From Sphingomonas changnyeongensis (GTDB taxonomy: Bacteria; Pseudomonadota; Alphaproteobacteria; Sphingomonadales; Sphingomonadaceae): a stretch of DNA of 64,000 nt. Location: NCBI RefSeq assembly GCF_009913435.1, contig NZ_CP047895.1, forward strand, positions 1,496,501 to 1,560,500, read 5' to 3'. A program made the translations under genes and the position numbers. Under the pieces are notes generated by a model. That model ran no database searches. It had not been told where the DNA came from and worked only from the letters and a program-made list of their open reading frames with translations. Below, one piece after another: positions 20,793 through 30,491 of the stretch (position 1 is the stretch's first letter; each line of letters starts with the position of its first letter).

Positions 20793-21671
20793 CTATTCGG
20801 CGGCGACGGCGAAGGGGGCGCGCGGAATGGCCGCCTCCAGCCCGGCGATCATGTCGCGGACGAAATCCTGCACGCGCTTGAGGCCAGCCGGATCGCAGCG
20901 GTCGAGCGCGGCGTCGAGATACAGGCTGCGGTCAAGCTCGATCTGGATCGCGTGCACGCCCCGGCGCGGGTCGCCATGGCGTTCGATCACATGCCCGCCG
21001 GCATAGGGATGGTTTTCGCGCCAGGACAGGCCGGCGCGGGCGGCCGCCGCGATCACCGGGGCCACAAAGGCACGGTGGCAGGTCGCGCCATGGCGCGTGC
21101 CGATGACCAGCCGGGGCGGCTCGGCCCCTGCAAGGGGCGGCATCGAATGCAGGTCGACCAGCACCGCGCAGCCATGCCGGGCGCGCGCACGCGCGACGAG
21201 CGCGGCGAGTGCTGCGTGATAGGGGCGATGATCCTCGGCAATCCGCCGGGCGATGTCGGCGGCGTTCAGCCGCCCGGTCCACAGTTCGCCCAGGCCGTGC
21301 AGCCGGCGCGGCACCAGCCCCAGCCCGCTGCGCACCTTGGGTGACAGGGTGAAGCCGCCGATCAGGCCATGGTCGTCGGTCCCGATCGTGTGCGGCGCGA
21401 TCATCTCGGGGTCGATCTCGGTCTCGGCGCGGTTGAGGTCGATCCACAGCCGGGGACGGCGGGCGATCAGCATCGGAATGCCGGCGACGGCCCGCGCAAC
21501 CTCGTCGATCCGCCGGTCTTCAAGCGCCGCCAGCCTGTCGGGCGGCGGGCGCAGCATCGCCAGCATGGCAGGGGAATAGTCGCGCCCGGCATGGGGCACC
21601 GACATCACGACCGCGCCGGCCGCATCGGCGTCCAGCAGGTCGAAGCTGGCCGGGGGCGGGGGCAGCGACAT
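20793..21671 (-). CDS. N-formylglutamate amidohydrolase family protein
   Basis: 292 residues. Motifs of the family: MSVPHAGRDYS near the N-terminus, RLWIDLNRAE, VLVDLHSMPP (metal ligands) and RENHPYAGGHVIERHG. The enzyme hydrolyses N-formyl-L-glutamate, the last step of one histidine degradation route, although many members lack hut neighbours and may act on other formylated or amide substrates. No hut genes are nearby here, so the physiological substrate is open. Confidence 0.85.
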   Translation of the reverse strand: MSLPPPPASFDLLDADAAGAVVMSVPHAGRDYSPAMLAMLRPPPDRLAALEDRRIDEVARAVAGIPMLIARRPRLWIDLNRAETEIDPEMIAPHTIGTDDHGLIGGFTLSPKVRSGLGLVPRRLHGLGELWTGRLNAADIARRIAEDHRPYHAALAALVARARARHGCAVLVDLHSMPPLAGAEPPRLVIGTRHGATCHRAFVAPVIAAAARAGLSWRENHPYAGGHVIERHGDPRRGVHAIQIELDRSLYLDAALDRCDPAGLKRVQDFVRDMIAGLEAAIPRAPFAVAAE

Positions 21672-21829
21672 GCCCCGGTGCTAGAGGCTAGCCGCGCAGC
21701 CCGCAAGCCGGGGCCGGACGGCAAAAGCCGCACGGACAATGCGGAACGGCTGGAAAAAATTAAGCTGTTGGCGCATAATCGGTTCGCACGGCGCGGCCCG
21801 GAACGGGGGGCGGCCCGGCGGGGATGCCA

Positions 21830-22207
21830 ATGATCAGAATCTTGCTGGCCGAAGATGACGAGGCGATGCGCCAATATCTGCACCGCGCGCTCGAACGGGC
21901 CGGCTATGCGGTGACTGCGGTCGATCGCGGCACGGCGGCGCTGCCGCTGCTGGAAAAAGACCGGTTCGATCTGCTGCTAACCGATATCGTGATGCCGGAA
22001 ATGGACGGCATCGAACTGGCGCAGCGCGCCGCCGCGCTCGCGCCCGACATGCGGGTGATGTTCATCACCGGATTCGCGGCGGTGACGCTCAAGGCCGGCA
22101 AGGCGGTGCCGCAGGCCAAGGTGCTGTCCAAGCCCTTCCACCTGCGCGATCTGGTGCTAGAGGTCGACCGGATGTTCGAGATTGGCAGCGCCAGCGGCCT
22201 GAGCTGA
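21830..22207 (+). CDS. cpdR: Single-domain response regulator CpdR
   Basis: 125 residues; start at the ATG 21830 with GGGG six bases upstream (an ATG two codons earlier is too close to it). A lone receiver domain: acidic pocket LAEDDEAM, phosphoacceptor Asp in LLLTDIVMPEMDGIEL, and Lys in LSKPFHLRDLV. FITGFAAVTLKAGK is close to CpdR proteins. These, when unphosphorylated, prime ClpXP for degradation of cell-cycle proteins in alphaproteobacteria, and are controlled by the CckA-ChpT phosphorelay. No output domain, as expected. Confidence 0.88.
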   Translation: MIRILLAEDDEAMRQYLHRALERAGYAVTAVDRGTAALPLLEKDRFDLLLTDIVMPEMDGIELAQRAAALAPDMRVMFITGFAAVTLKAGKAVPQAKVLSKPFHLRDLVLEVDRMFEIGSASGLS

Positions 22208-22281
22208 AAAAAAGCCGCATCGGGGCGCGCAAAGCCGCTTGCGCCGGTGCGCGGGCTTGGCTAATGGCAGCCCTCCCTTGG

Positions 22282-22356
22282 GGGCGCGTAGCTCAGTGGT
22301 AGAGCACTGTGTTGACATCGCAGGGGTCGCAAGTTCAATCCTTGCCGCGCCCACCA
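22282..22356 (+). tRNA. tRNA-Val (GAC)
   Basis: Acceptor stem GGGCGCG/CGCGCCC, D-arm GCTCAGTGGTAGAGC, anticodon loop TTGACAT giving GAC, T-arm GCAAGTTCAATCCTTGC, and encoded CCA. Followed by a terminator. Confidence 0.95.
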
Positions 22357-22362
22357 TTTGAA

Positions 22363-22397
22363 AACCCCGCCCGCCGGGTCCGGCAGGCGGGGTTTTT
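22363..22397 (+). terminator. Terminator after tRNA-Val
   Basis: AACCCCGCC pairs with GGCGGGGTT across a short G/C-rich loop, followed by a T run. Confidence 0.8.
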
Positions 22398-22589
22398 CAT
22401 GTGGCGGCACCAGCTGGCTGCCCCGGCGGCGATTCGGGTGGATGCGGCGGCTCATCGCGGGCAGGCGGGCATCGTGGTCGGGCGCGTTCTTGTTTCCCGG
22501 CCCTTTTCATTGCGGGTCCGTGCCGCCAGAACCGGCCCCGTGCCGCTCCCGGCATTTCTGCACGCCGTCCACCTTCAGGGAATCGCGCC

Positions 22590-23198
22590 ATGCCCCAGCC
22601 GCTGTCCGCTCCGGCCACGCTCGACGAGGTGCTCGCGCACGGCCTGGCCGAGCTGCGCCGGGGCGTTGCAGACCGGCGGCATGGCTTTCGCACCGTCAAT
22701 GTCGCCAGCATCGCCACCGATGGCGGCCCCGATGTCCGCACGATGGTGCTGCGTGCCGTGGATCCGGTGGCGCGCACGCTGCGCCTGCACAGCGATGTCC
22801 GCAGCGGCAAGATCGCCCAGATCGACCGCGATCCACGGGTGATGGTGCATGGCTATGACGCGCGGTCGCGGCTGCAGATGCGGCTGCGGGGCCATGCGGT
22901 CGTGGACCGCGCCGGGGCTTTGGCCGATGCCGCCTGGGCGGCGTCGCAGCCCATGGCCCGGCTGTGCTACGCTCCCGACACCGTCCCCGGATCGCCGATT
23001 CCGGCCGCGCCGCTGCCGCCCGCGACCGAGGAGGCCGGAGCGCGCGCGCATTTCGCGGTGATCCTGTTCCGTTTCGACATGCTCGAATGGCTGTGGCTGG
23101 CCGCCGATGGCCATCGGCGGGCGCGGTTCATGTGGGATGACGGCGCTGATGCGGCCGCATCCGCTGCGCCCGCACAGGCGATGTGGCTCGCGCCCTGA
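22590..23198 (+). CDS. Pyridoxamine 5'-phosphate oxidase family protein
   Basis: 202 residues; the ATG at 22590 follows CAGGGA. The flavin-binding split-barrel pattern is visible: FRTVNVASIATDGGPDVRTM, VLRAVDPVARTLRLHSDVRS and GKIAQIDRDPRVMVHGYDAR. The substrate-side tail differs from classical PdxH (which ends in RL.P), so it may be a general FMN-binding flavoprotein rather than the B6 oxidase. Stand-alone gene between tRNA-Val and tRNA-Ala. Confidence 0.75.
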   Translation: MPQPLSAPATLDEVLAHGLAELRRGVADRRHGFRTVNVASIATDGGPDVRTMVLRAVDPVARTLRLHSDVRSGKIAQIDRDPRVMVHGYDARSRLQMRLRGHAVVDRAGALADAAWAASQPMARLCYAPDTVPGSPIPAAPLPPATEEAGARAHFAVILFRFDMLEWLWLAADGHRRARFMWDDGADAAASAAPAQAMWLAP

Positions 23199-23386
23199 GG
23201 CAACGCCGGTTTCGCCGCGCCGGTCACTCTGGCCGAATCGTGCCGGGGCAGATCTGACTCGCGCCGGGGGCGCATCGACCGAACAGGTCTGGCGGTTATG
23301 GCGGTTCAGCCCCACAGGTCAGCGGCTACAGCGGAACAACAGCGCCGCTCAGGTTGATGATCGGCTTATCTGTCGGGGAGGGGAAA

Positions 23387-23462
23387 TGGTGGAGCCGAGG
23401 GGGATCGAACCCCTGACCTTCGCAATGCCATTGCGACGCTCTCCCAGCTGAGCTACGGCCCC
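23387..23462 (-). tRNA. tRNA-Ala (GGC)
   Basis: On the minus strand: acceptor GGGGCCG/CGGCTCC (one G-U), D-arm GCTCAGCTGGGAGAGC, anticodon loop ATGGCAT giving GGC, T-arm AGGGGTTCGATCCCCCT, encoded CCA. Confidence 0.95.
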
Positions 23463-23595
23463 ACATTTTCATGCCACCCGGTCCGGGACCGGCAGCCCGC
23501 CGGGCTGGTCCCCGGCGTTTGAGAGCGCCGCCCTTAGACCGGGCGGCGCACCCTTTGCAATCCGATTCTTGAAAAAAATGTCGTTGCGGCGCCGA

Positions 23596-23910
23596 TCAGT
23601 TTTCGTCGCCGTCATCGCCGGTGTCGACGCCCAGATCGTCGTCACCACCCAGATCGACATCCTCGTCCGGCGACACTTCGCCATCGTCGATGTCCAGATC
23701 CTCGTCGCCGACGAGAACTGCATCATCGCCCTTGGCTTCTTCCTTCTTGGGCGCGTCGAACGGCAGCGGCTGCTTCGACTTGAGCACCGGTTCCGGCTCC
23801 CAGGCATAGCCGCAGTTGATGCAGGTGACGGGATCGTCCTTGCCGAGATCGTAGAACCGGGTCGCGCATTTCGGGCAGCTGCGCTTGCTGCCCCATTCAG
23901 GCTTCACCAT
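23596..23910 (-). CDS. FYDLN-acid family protein (TIGR02300-like)
   Basis: 104 residues starting [20 protein letters not shown]. Two CxxC pairs (CPKC, CINC) form a zinc ribbon; the motif FYDLGKDDP and a long Asp/Glu-rich C-terminus define this alphaproteobacterial family. Function unknown; a role in RNA or DNA metabolism has been assumed only from the zinc ribbon. Divergent from aroA. The start was chosen at the conserved MVKPEWG, not at an upstream ATG (23991). Confidence 0.88.
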   Translation of the reverse strand: MVKPEWGSKRSCPKCATRFYDLGKDDPVTCINCGYAWEPEPVLKSKQPLPFDAPKKEEAKGDDAVLVGDEDLDIDDGEVSPDEDVDLGGDDDLGVDTGDDGDEN

Positions 23911-24064
23911 CTGTGGCCGTGCCTCCGAAACCAAAGAAAAAGGGGCGGCGCATCGTGGTGATGCCCCGCCGGACGGGCCGCGCCTTGCCATAGTGCAGCG
24001 GCGCTGTCAAAAACTGCGGCCGCCCTGCGCCGCCTCCCGGCCCGCCGGGCACAGATCAGGGGCA

Positions 24065-25393
24065 ATGAACGTGCATTCGATGAGTTTTGCGGCCGCGCCA
24101 CCACTGAGCGGCACCGTGCGCGTCCCCGGTGACAAGTCGATCAGCCACCGTGCCCTGATGCTGTCCGCGCTGGCGGTCGGCACCAGCCGGATCACCGGCC
24201 TGCTCGAGGGTGAGGATGTGCTGGCAACCGCCGCAGCGATGCGCGCAATGGGCGCGGTCATCGCGCGTTCGCCCGAGGGTCTCTGGACCGTCAACGGCGT
24301 CGGCGTGGGCGGGCTGCTGCAGCCCGAAGCCGCGCTCGACATGGGCAATTCGGGCACGTCGACCCGGCTGCTGATGGGGCTGGTCGCCAGCCATCCGGTC
24401 ACCGCCACCTTCACCGGCGATGCCTCGCTCACCCGCCGCCCGATGGCGCGGGTGATCGACCCGCTGATGCAGATGGGCGCGGACATCACCGCCGCGCCGG
24501 GCGGACGCCTGCCGCTGATGGTGCGCGGCGCCTGCCCGGCCGTGCCGATCCGCTACCGGCTGCCGGTCGCCTCGGCGCAGGTCAAATCGGCTTTGCTGCT
24601 CGCCGGGCTCAACACGCCGGGCATCACCCATGTCGAGGAGCCGGTGCCGACCCGCGATCATAGCGAACGGATGCTCAAGGGCTTCGGGGCCGATCTGACG
24701 GTCGAGGTTGAAAACGGGGTGCGGCACATCCGGCTGCACGGCGAGGCCGAACTGTCGCCCCAGACCATCGAGGTGCCGGGCGATCCGTCTTCGGCGGCCT
24801 TTCCGGTGGTGGCCGCGCTGATCGTGCCCGGATCATCGATCCGGGTGGAAAATGTCGGCATCAACCCGACCCGGTCGGGGCTGTACGAGGTGCTGCGCAT
24901 GATGGGCGCGGACCTCGCCTTCGCCGATCAGCGCGTGGTCGGGGGCGAGCCGGTCGCGGACATTGTCGTGCGCCACAGCGCGCTGACCGGGATCGAGGTG
25001 CCGCCCGAAATCGCCCCGGCGATGATCGATGAATATCCGGTGCTCGCCATCGCCGCCGCCATGGCTGCCGGGCGCACGGTGATGCGCGGGATCGAGGAGC
25101 TGCGCGTCAAGGAATCGGACCGGATCGCGGCGATGGTCGCCGGCCTGCGCGCCATCGGCGTTGCGGTCGAGGAACTGCCCGACGGCATGATCGTCGAGGG
25201 GCGGGGGGGCGATCCGCTGCCCGGCGGCGCGACGATCGCATCGCTGCTCGACCACCGGATCGCGATGAGCTTTGCAGTCGCGGGGCTCGCGTCGCGCGCG
25301 CCGGTGACGATCGACGACATGTCGCCGGTCGCGACCAGCTTTCCCGATTTCGTCACCTTGCTCGACCGGCTGGGCGCAGGGCAGGGGCGGTGA
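24065..25393 (+). CDS. aroA: 3-phosphoshikimate 1-carboxyvinyltransferase (EPSP synthase)
   Basis: 442 residues. Signature segments [40 protein letters not shown], and RVKESDR near the C-terminus (here [12 protein letters not shown]). It joins phosphoenolpyruvate to shikimate-3-phosphate in aromatic amino acid synthesis. GNSGTSTR with Ala following at the glyphosate-sensing loop places it with the class II-like enzymes common in alphaproteobacteria, though this is only a visual impression. Its stop overlaps the GTG of the next gene, and cmk follows, as is usual in the aroA-cmk-rpsA cluster. Confidence 0.95.
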   Translation: MNVHSMSFAAAPPLSGTVRVPGDKSISHRALMLSALAVGTSRITGLLEGEDVLATAAAMRAMGAVIARSPEGLWTVNGVGVGGLLQPEAALDMGNSGTSTRLLMGLVASHPVTATFTGDASLTRRPMARVIDPLMQMGADITAAPGGRLPLMVRGACPAVPIRYRLPVASAQVKSALLLAGLNTPGITHVEEPVPTRDHSERMLKGFGADLTVEVENGVRHIRLHGEAELSPQTIEVPGDPSSAAFPVVAALIVPGSSIRVENVGINPTRSGLYEVLRMMGADLAFADQRVVGGEPVADIVVRHSALTGIEVPPEIAPAMIDEYPVLAIAAAMAAGRTVMRGIEELRVKESDRIAAMVAGLRAIGVAVEELPDGMIVEGRGGDPLPGGATIASLLDHRIAMSFAVAGLASRAPVTIDDMSPVATSFPDFVTLLDRLGAGQGR

Positions 25394-26712
25394 TCGCCGC
25401 GCTCTTTGCCATGGCGCTTCAGGCCACAGCCCCCGTCCAGCCGGTTTCGCGCCCGGCCGCCGGCGCTGCCAGGGCATGGCTTGGAGAGGAAGGTGCCAGG
25501 CTCGCCATCGACCCGGCCTGCCACGTGACTGACGAAGCGCTGCTCGCCGCGCGGCCGGACTGTGCGGCGCGGCTGGCGCGCGGCGAAACCGGCGTGTCGC
25601 TGCAACTCGCCGCCGCGCTGGCGGGCAGCTCGCCGCAAGGCTCGGCGCGGGCGCTCGCGATTCTTGAGCGCGCGATTGCTGCCGAAGACCATTCGGCGGC
25701 GCATTATCTGATGGGCGCGCTGCTGGGCACGGCCGAGCGGCTGCCCCCCGATTATGCGCGCGCCCGGCGGCATCTGCAGATCGCCGCCGATCGCGGCAAC
25801 ATCGCCGCTGCCGATCTGCTGGGCCAGTTGCTGATCGACGGCAAGGGCGGTCCCCGCGATGCGGCGGGGGGCATCGCTCTGCTCGACCGGGCGGCAAAGG
25901 CCGGGTTTCCCGGCGCCTCGGTCAAGCTCGCCTTGACGCTGTTGCAGGGGCGGCGGGTGCCGCGCGATGTCGCGCGCGGACTGGCGGTGCTCGACGCGGC
26001 GCAGGCGGCGGGCGACCGGCAGGCGCAGATGCTGCGGGTGATGGCGACCAGCACCAAGGTGCACAACTACCAGCTGCTGCCCGCGCCCGTTCCCGCCCAG
26101 GTGCGCCCCCAGAATTATTCGGTGATCGACAATCCGCGCATCCCCCCGGCCTTCGGGTTCGATGCCGATATGCAGCGGCTGCACGATCTGCCGTTCAGCG
26201 ATCAGGCGGTGCTTGACGATCTGGCACGCCGCGCCCCGACCGGGCCGACGCCCCTGCTGTACGAGCTGGCGCGCCGTCAATCCGGGGTTGACGCCGAACG
26301 GGCGCTCGCCACCTACATGCTTGCCAAGCTGCGCATGACCTATGACGCCGCGCGCTGCGTCGATCCGGCGGCGGACGAGGCGCTGATCGCGTGGGACCGG
26401 CTGGTCGGCCCCGATCTCGCTTTCATGACCCGCTGGCGCGGTGATGCCCGCTACCGTGCCGCAATCGACGCGGCGCTGACGCAGGAGGCGACGCTGCCCG
26501 GCGATGCCGAGCCCTGGTGGGTGTGCCGTGCCGGCATGGCCGCGATGACTGCCGCGATGGGCGGCAATGCCGGGCCGCTGCGCCTGAAGCCGCGTGACAG
26601 CTGGCCGGCGCTGCGCGATGCCGCGCGGACGGCGCTGCGCGATCTGGCAACGGACCGCAAGAATCCGCCCGCCCCGCCGTCCCCGGGGCCGGCCAGCAAG
26701 GACCCGCAATGA
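25390..26712 (+). CDS. Sel1-repeat protein within the aroA-cmk operon
   Basis: 440 residues from a GTG overlapping the aroA stop (GTGA). A weak N-terminal signal-like segment ([18 protein letters not shown]) precedes helical Sel1-like repeats such as [36 protein letters not shown] and [20 protein letters not shown] (about residues 95-220). The C-terminal half is unassigned, with a Cys in RCVDPA and another in WWVCRAG. Sel1 repeats mediate protein-protein contact. Its stop overlaps the cmk ATG, so it is co-translated with essential genes. Not part of the canonical cluster in most bacteria. Confidence 0.75.
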   Translation: MIAALFAMALQATAPVQPVSRPAAGAARAWLGEEGARLAIDPACHVTDEALLAARPDCAARLARGETGVSLQLAAALAGSSPQGSARALAILERAIAAEDHSAAHYLMGALLGTAERLPPDYARARRHLQIAADRGNIAAADLLGQLLIDGKGGPRDAAGGIALLDRAAKAGFPGASVKLALTLLQGRRVPRDVARGLAVLDAAQAAGDRQAQMLRVMATSTKVHNYQLLPAPVPAQVRPQNYSVIDNPRIPPAFGFDADMQRLHDLPFSDQAVLDDLARRAPTGPTPLLYELARRQSGVDAERALATYMLAKLRMTYDAARCVDPAADEALIAWDRLVGPDLAFMTRWRGDARYRAAIDAALTQEATLPGDAEPWWVCRAGMAAMTAAMGGNAGPLRLKPRDSWPALRDAARTALRDLATDRKNPPAPPSPGPASKDPQ

Positions 26713-27353
26713 TCATCGCCGTCGACGGACCGGCGGCCAGCGGCAAGGGCACGATCGCCCGCGCGCTTGCCCGCCATTATGGCCTGCCGCATCTCGATAC
26801 CGGGCTGCTTTACCGCGCCGTCGGGCAGGCGGTGCTCGATGCCGGCGGTGATCCGGCCGATCCGGACCAGGCGCTGGGCGGCTGCGGCTTTGACGATGCG
26901 CTGCTCGCCGATCCGCGGCTGAAGCTCGATGCGGCGGCGGTGGCGGCCTCGCAGGTGTCCGCCCATCCGGCCGTGCGCGCGGCGTTGCTCCACCGTCAAC
27001 GCGACTTTGCCGCCCGCCCGGGCGGGGCGGTGCTCGACGGGCGCGATATCGGCACGGTGGTCGCCCCCGATGCCGATGCCAAGCTGTTCGTCCGCGCAAC
27101 CTCGGCGATCCGCGCCCGTCGCCGGCATGACGAACTGGCCGCAGCCGGATCGCGGCTGAGCTATGACCGCGTTCTGGCCGACATCAAGGCCCGCGACCTG
27201 CGTGACACGACTCGCGCCAGCGCCCCGCTGCGTCAGGCCGATGACGCGGTGCTGCTCGACACCAGCTATATGTCGGTGGAGGCGGCGGTCAGCCATGCGA
27301 TCGAGATTGTCGAACGCCAGGTCGCGGCGCGCCGGGGTGTTGTGGGCGGATAG
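26709..27353 (+). CDS. cmk: (d)CMP kinase
   Basis: 214 residues; ATGA overlap with the Sel1 gene. The P-loop is VDGPAASGKGTIARALA near the N-terminus, followed by HLDTGLLYRAVG, LDGRDIGTVVAPDADAKLF and the lid region RRHDELA. It phosphorylates CMP and dCMP. In most alphaproteobacteria rpsA follows directly; here a 3-kb insertion on the opposite strand separates them. Confidence 0.95.
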   Translation: MIIAVDGPAASGKGTIARALARHYGLPHLDTGLLYRAVGQAVLDAGGDPADPDQALGGCGFDDALLADPRLKLDAAAVAASQVSAHPAVRAALLHRQRDFAARPGGAVLDGRDIGTVVAPDADAKLFVRATSAIRARRRHDELAAAGSRLSYDRVLADIKARDLRDTTRASAPLRQADDAVLLDTSYMSVEAAVSHAIEIVERQVAARRGVVGG

Positions 27354-27400
27354 AGCGGTTTCGGGTCCGATTCCACCGGCTCTGAATTGCTCTGACCGGT
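27352..27400 (+). repeat. Partial copy of an AGAGCGGTTTC-type intergenic repeat
   Basis: AGAGCGGTTTC directly after the cmk stop matches the first bases of the complete palindromic element at 37681. The second half here is diverged or truncated (ends near GACCGGTCCGCTGG). Confidence 0.4.
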
Positions 27401-27451
27401 CCGCTGGTCGCGCGTCTGCGCCCAGCGTGGGCGGGTGAAACAGCCCCAAGC

Positions 27452-27481
27452 AAAAGGGGCTTCGGATCGCTCCGAAGCCCC
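27452..27481 (-). terminator. Terminator of the 23-residue microprotein gene
   Basis: A perfect 11-bp stem GGGGCTTCGGA / TCCGAAGCCCC with a 4-base loop, followed on the minus strand by TTTT (plus-strand A run 27452-27455). It may also stop cmk transcription coming from the other side. Confidence 0.85.
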
Positions 27482-27508
27482 CCATCACAAAATGACGTCC
27501 AGATCAGC

Positions 27509-27580
27509 TCAACGGATCCCGAAGAACCCGCCGATGAGCGACCAGAAGCCGCGGCCCTGCTGGGCAGTCTTCTTAGCCAT
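27509..27580 (-). CDS. 23-residue amphipathic microprotein
   Basis: A 24-codon frame. It starts MAKKTAQQGRG and continues with the hydrophobic aromatic stretch FWSLIGGFFGIR. Its ATG is preceded by AAGGGGAA at the right spacing, and a strong terminator begins 28 bases after the stop, so it is laid out like a genuine short gene. A basic N-terminus followed by an aromatic/Gly-rich hydrophobic segment suggests membrane association. It lies 70 bases downstream of the CHASE2-EAL gene on the same strand. It is too short for standard gene callers. Function unknown. Confidence 0.65.
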   Translation of the reverse strand: MAKKTAQQGRGFWSLIGGFFGIR

Positions 27581-27649
27581 AATCGTTCCCCTTATCGACA
27601 CGGGCACAGAACATGATTCTGGACCCAAGAATCAGGGTTAACGAGACGT

Positions 27650-29965
27650 TTACGAAATGACAACCCGGAGCTTGCGGGCCGGAATATCTGCCGCCAGCAT
27701 GGCCGTGAGGTCGGCGCAGGGCAGCGGCTTGCCGATCAGATAGCCCTGGGCGATGTCGCAGCCGAGTTCGCGCAGCAAGCGCATCACCGCTTCGTTCTCT
27801 ACGCCCTCGGCGACCACGCGGCGGCCGAGATTGTGTGCCATTTCCAGCGTCGAGCGGACGAGAATCAGATTTTGGGCATTGCGGTCGAGATCGCTGATGA
27901 ACGTCCGGTCGATCTTGACCTCCTGCGACGGCAGGCGGCTCAGATATTCAAGCGTGGCATTGCCGGTGCCGTAATCATCGATCGAAATCTGGACGCCGGT
28001 TGCTGCCAGCTGTTCCATCATCGCGATCTTGGCGGGCGTCGACAGCAGCTCGCCGGTCTCGGTGATTTCCAGCGTCAGCTTGCCCCGGGGCACGCCATAG
28101 CGCGTGAGCAGGGTTTCCACCCGCTGGACCAGATCGGCATCGTCGAGCATCTGCGACGACAGATTGACCGCCATGCCGATGTCATGGCCGGCCGCGCGCA
28201 GCCCGGCGAGATCGCGCAGCGCGGTTTCGAGCACGAAATAGGTCAGCTGGCCGATGCGGTTATGCGCCTCGGCGGCGGCAACGAACTGTTCGGGGCTGAT
28301 CGCGCCGGCGGTCGGGTGCAGCCAGCGCACCAGCGCCTCGGCGCCGATAATTGCCCGCGTCGCCATATCGACCTTGGGCTGATAGGCGACCCACACCTCG
28401 CCGGTTTCGATCGCCTGGCCCAGCCGGCTCATCAGCGACAGCTGCCAGGCTGCCTGGTGCAGCCGCTGCGGGTCGTAGAGCTTCCACACGTCATTGCCCC
28501 GCGCCGCTTCCTCGGCCGAGAGGATGGCGCTGCCGATGCGGCTGCTGAGCGGCCGTTCGGGGTCGGCATCGACGCCGAAGGACAGCAGCAGATCGACCTC
28601 GCGGTCGCCGATGCGGATCGACTGGGCGGTCAGCTTGTGCAGGCCGGTCAGATGGTTGGCGAGTTCCTGCCCCATGGGCTGTGAAGTGAACCAGAGCAGC
28701 GCATCATCGCCGTGATAGATTTCGCTGGCGTCCCCCGACACGCCGATGCGGCGGCGGATCTCGGCATAGATTTCGCGCTCGACCTTGACCTCGAACGAAG
28801 CCGCGATTTCCGAATGGTTGCGTAGTTTGGCCGCGACCAGCGTGCCCGGATTGCGCTCATGATCCTCCTCGAGCGCGACCAGATTGGGCAGGCCCGATGC
28901 GGGGTGATGGCGGCGCGTCTCGCGCTGCCGGCGCAGCATCGTGATCCGATAGGCGACGATCCCGAACAGAAGCGCGCCCGGCACGATGTCGACCTCGACC
29001 AGCAGGTGATCGAGATAGAGCGGCAACACGCCCATGCCCAGCACCGCCGCCGCAACCGTGGCGGCAACGGTCGCGCGGCGCCTGGCGAGCAGGCAGATGA
29101 TCGACAGCGCCGTCCCGAACGCAAAGGCGGGCAGCCAGCCCGGGCGCGTGGGCGTGCCACGGCGCAGCGTCTCGGCACCGACGACATGAAAGAACACGCC
29201 GGGCTTGATCCCCTGCGACAGGATGTTGTGCATGTCGCGGAAGGAGGGGTCCGTCCAGCCGATGAGGACATCCCGGCCGGCAATCTGGCTGGGCTGGACC
29301 CGCATCTTGTAGATGTCGGAAAAGCTGAATGACGGGATCGAGGCGATCCGGATCGACCAGTCGGGGCGGTAATGGCCCTGACCCCGGATGGGGACTGCGG
29401 CCAGCTCGCTCGACACCGAGGGGATGGTCCGTCCCTCGAACCGGTCACTATAGGTCAGATTGGCCGACAGGGTGAACGGCGTCGACAGCCCGTTGAGCGA
29501 GCGATAGGCGGCGACCGCCCTGAACTGCGCGGCGGGGATGGTTTCGACCGCGCTTTTGCCGTCAACCCAGGGACTTGCTGCCCCCAGAAACACCCGGCCA
29601 CGATGCCGTTTCAGCGTTGCGATGAACGCGCGGTCGGCTGCGGGCGTGGTGCCGTCGGCATAGATCCGGTCGAAAAACACCCGCTTCGCGCCCATCGCGA
29701 ACAGATTTTCGATCACCTGCGCATCGACCCTGCGGTCAAAGCCGAACCCGCCCATGTCCGCGCCCGTGCGGTCATCGACGCCGACCACCACGATCGATCC
29801 GCTGGCTGGCTGGCGGCGAACATAGTCGCGCCCGGCCTTGATCACGTCTTCAAGCGGCTCGCCAAACTCGATCGCGCCGCAGATCAGGCTGATGATGAAC
29901 GCCCACAGGAAAATCCGCAGCCGCGGATTGGGCCTGGCGGGCGTGCGGGCGGCGCGTTTGCTCAT
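27650..29965 (-). CDS. CHASE2-degenerate GGDEF-EAL c-di-GMP phosphodiesterase
   Basis: 771 residues. TM1 near residues 17-35, then an extracytoplasmic CHASE2 sensor (IVVVGVDDRTG... DVLIGWTDPSFRDMHN), then two or three further TM segments (about residues 275-345). A degenerate GGDEF follows: HPASGLPNL replaces the usual entry motif and HGDDA sits at the active-site position. The EAL domain looks complete: AEALVRW, NLSSQML, LEITETG, IDDYGTGNATL, KIDRTFI, AEGVENE. It should hydrolyse c-di-GMP in response to a periplasmic signal. Inserted between cmk and rpsA on the opposite strand. Confidence 0.88.
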   Translation of the reverse strand: MSKRAARTPARPNPRLRIFLWAFIISLICGAIEFGEPLEDVIKAGRDYVRRQPASGSIVVVGVDDRTGADMGGFGFDRRVDAQVIENLFAMGAKRVFFDRIYADGTTPAADRAFIATLKRHRGRVFLGAASPWVDGKSAVETIPAAQFRAVAAYRSLNGLSTPFTLSANLTYSDRFEGRTIPSVSSELAAVPIRGQGHYRPDWSIRIASIPSFSFSDIYKMRVQPSQIAGRDVLIGWTDPSFRDMHNILSQGIKPGVFFHVVGAETLRRGTPTRPGWLPAFAFGTALSIICLLARRRATVAATVAAAVLGMGVLPLYLDHLLVEVDIVPGALLFGIVAYRITMLRRQRETRRHHPASGLPNLVALEEDHERNPGTLVAAKLRNHSEIAASFEVKVEREIYAEIRRRIGVSGDASEIYHGDDALLWFTSQPMGQELANHLTGLHKLTAQSIRIGDREVDLLLSFGVDADPERPLSSRIGSAILSAEEAARGNDVWKLYDPQRLHQAAWQLSLMSRLGQAIETGEVWVAYQPKVDMATRAIIGAEALVRWLHPTAGAISPEQFVAAAEAHNRIGQLTYFVLETALRDLAGLRAAGHDIGMAVNLSSQMLDDADLVQRVETLLTRYGVPRGKLTLEITETGELLSTPAKIAMMEQLAATGVQISIDDYGTGNATLEYLSRLPSQEVKIDRTFISDLDRNAQNLILVRSTLEMAHNLGRRVVAEGVENEAVMRLLRELGCDIAQGYLIGKPLPCADLTAMLAADIPARKLRVVIS

Positions 29966-30491
29966 GCCCGGCTGCGCCCCGAACGCCGGTTGGCGGGGGC
30001 CGGGGCAGCCGGTGCCGTGCCGACGGACGGGGCCGCGGCAGCGATGGGCGGGCGTGACATGGCGGGCACCAATAAGGCCAAGTCGTTAATCATGGCTTAT
30101 CCGCCTGAAATAACTGGGCAGGGCGATTGATTGCCGCCTGGCAGCCCCGGCGAAGGCCTGGTGCGCGTGCCGGATACGGGCGCTCAGGCCCAGCCGCGCT
30201 TGCCCGGCGCGGGCTTTGCGGCTATGTGCGGCGCGTCTGACGGAAGACGGCGGACGGAATGGCGAGGCGCGGCGGGATTCCGGCGCGCCCTTTGGCGTTG
30301 AGCATCGGCGGTTGCCCGCACCGGGCTTCCTTCCGTCTCGCGCGCACGTTCCGGACCCGCGCTCTGCCCGCCGGATGCACGTCCGGCACGGGGCCGGGCG
30401 GGCGGATTGGCCTTGGCCCGGCGCTTTGTCGGGCTAGACCGCCGGAGACAACCGGCTGGCCAGCAACGACTGTTGAGGAAGACCTAGCTCT
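29966..30491 (+). other. 526-base gene-free region upstream of rpsA
   Basis: Region between the divergent CHASE2-EAL gene and rpsA. I see no convincing ORF. It holds the rpsA leader, with GAGGAAG 13 bases before the ATG and G/C-rich inverted segments around 30350-30430. An S1-autoregulatory leader is possible but no specific fold could be confirmed by eye. Confidence 0.4.

Noticed and set aside
24833..26709. Long minus-strand frames opposite aroA and the Sel1 gene
   Set aside because: Composition is that of an antisense shadow; the plus-strand genes have family motifs and coupled starts.
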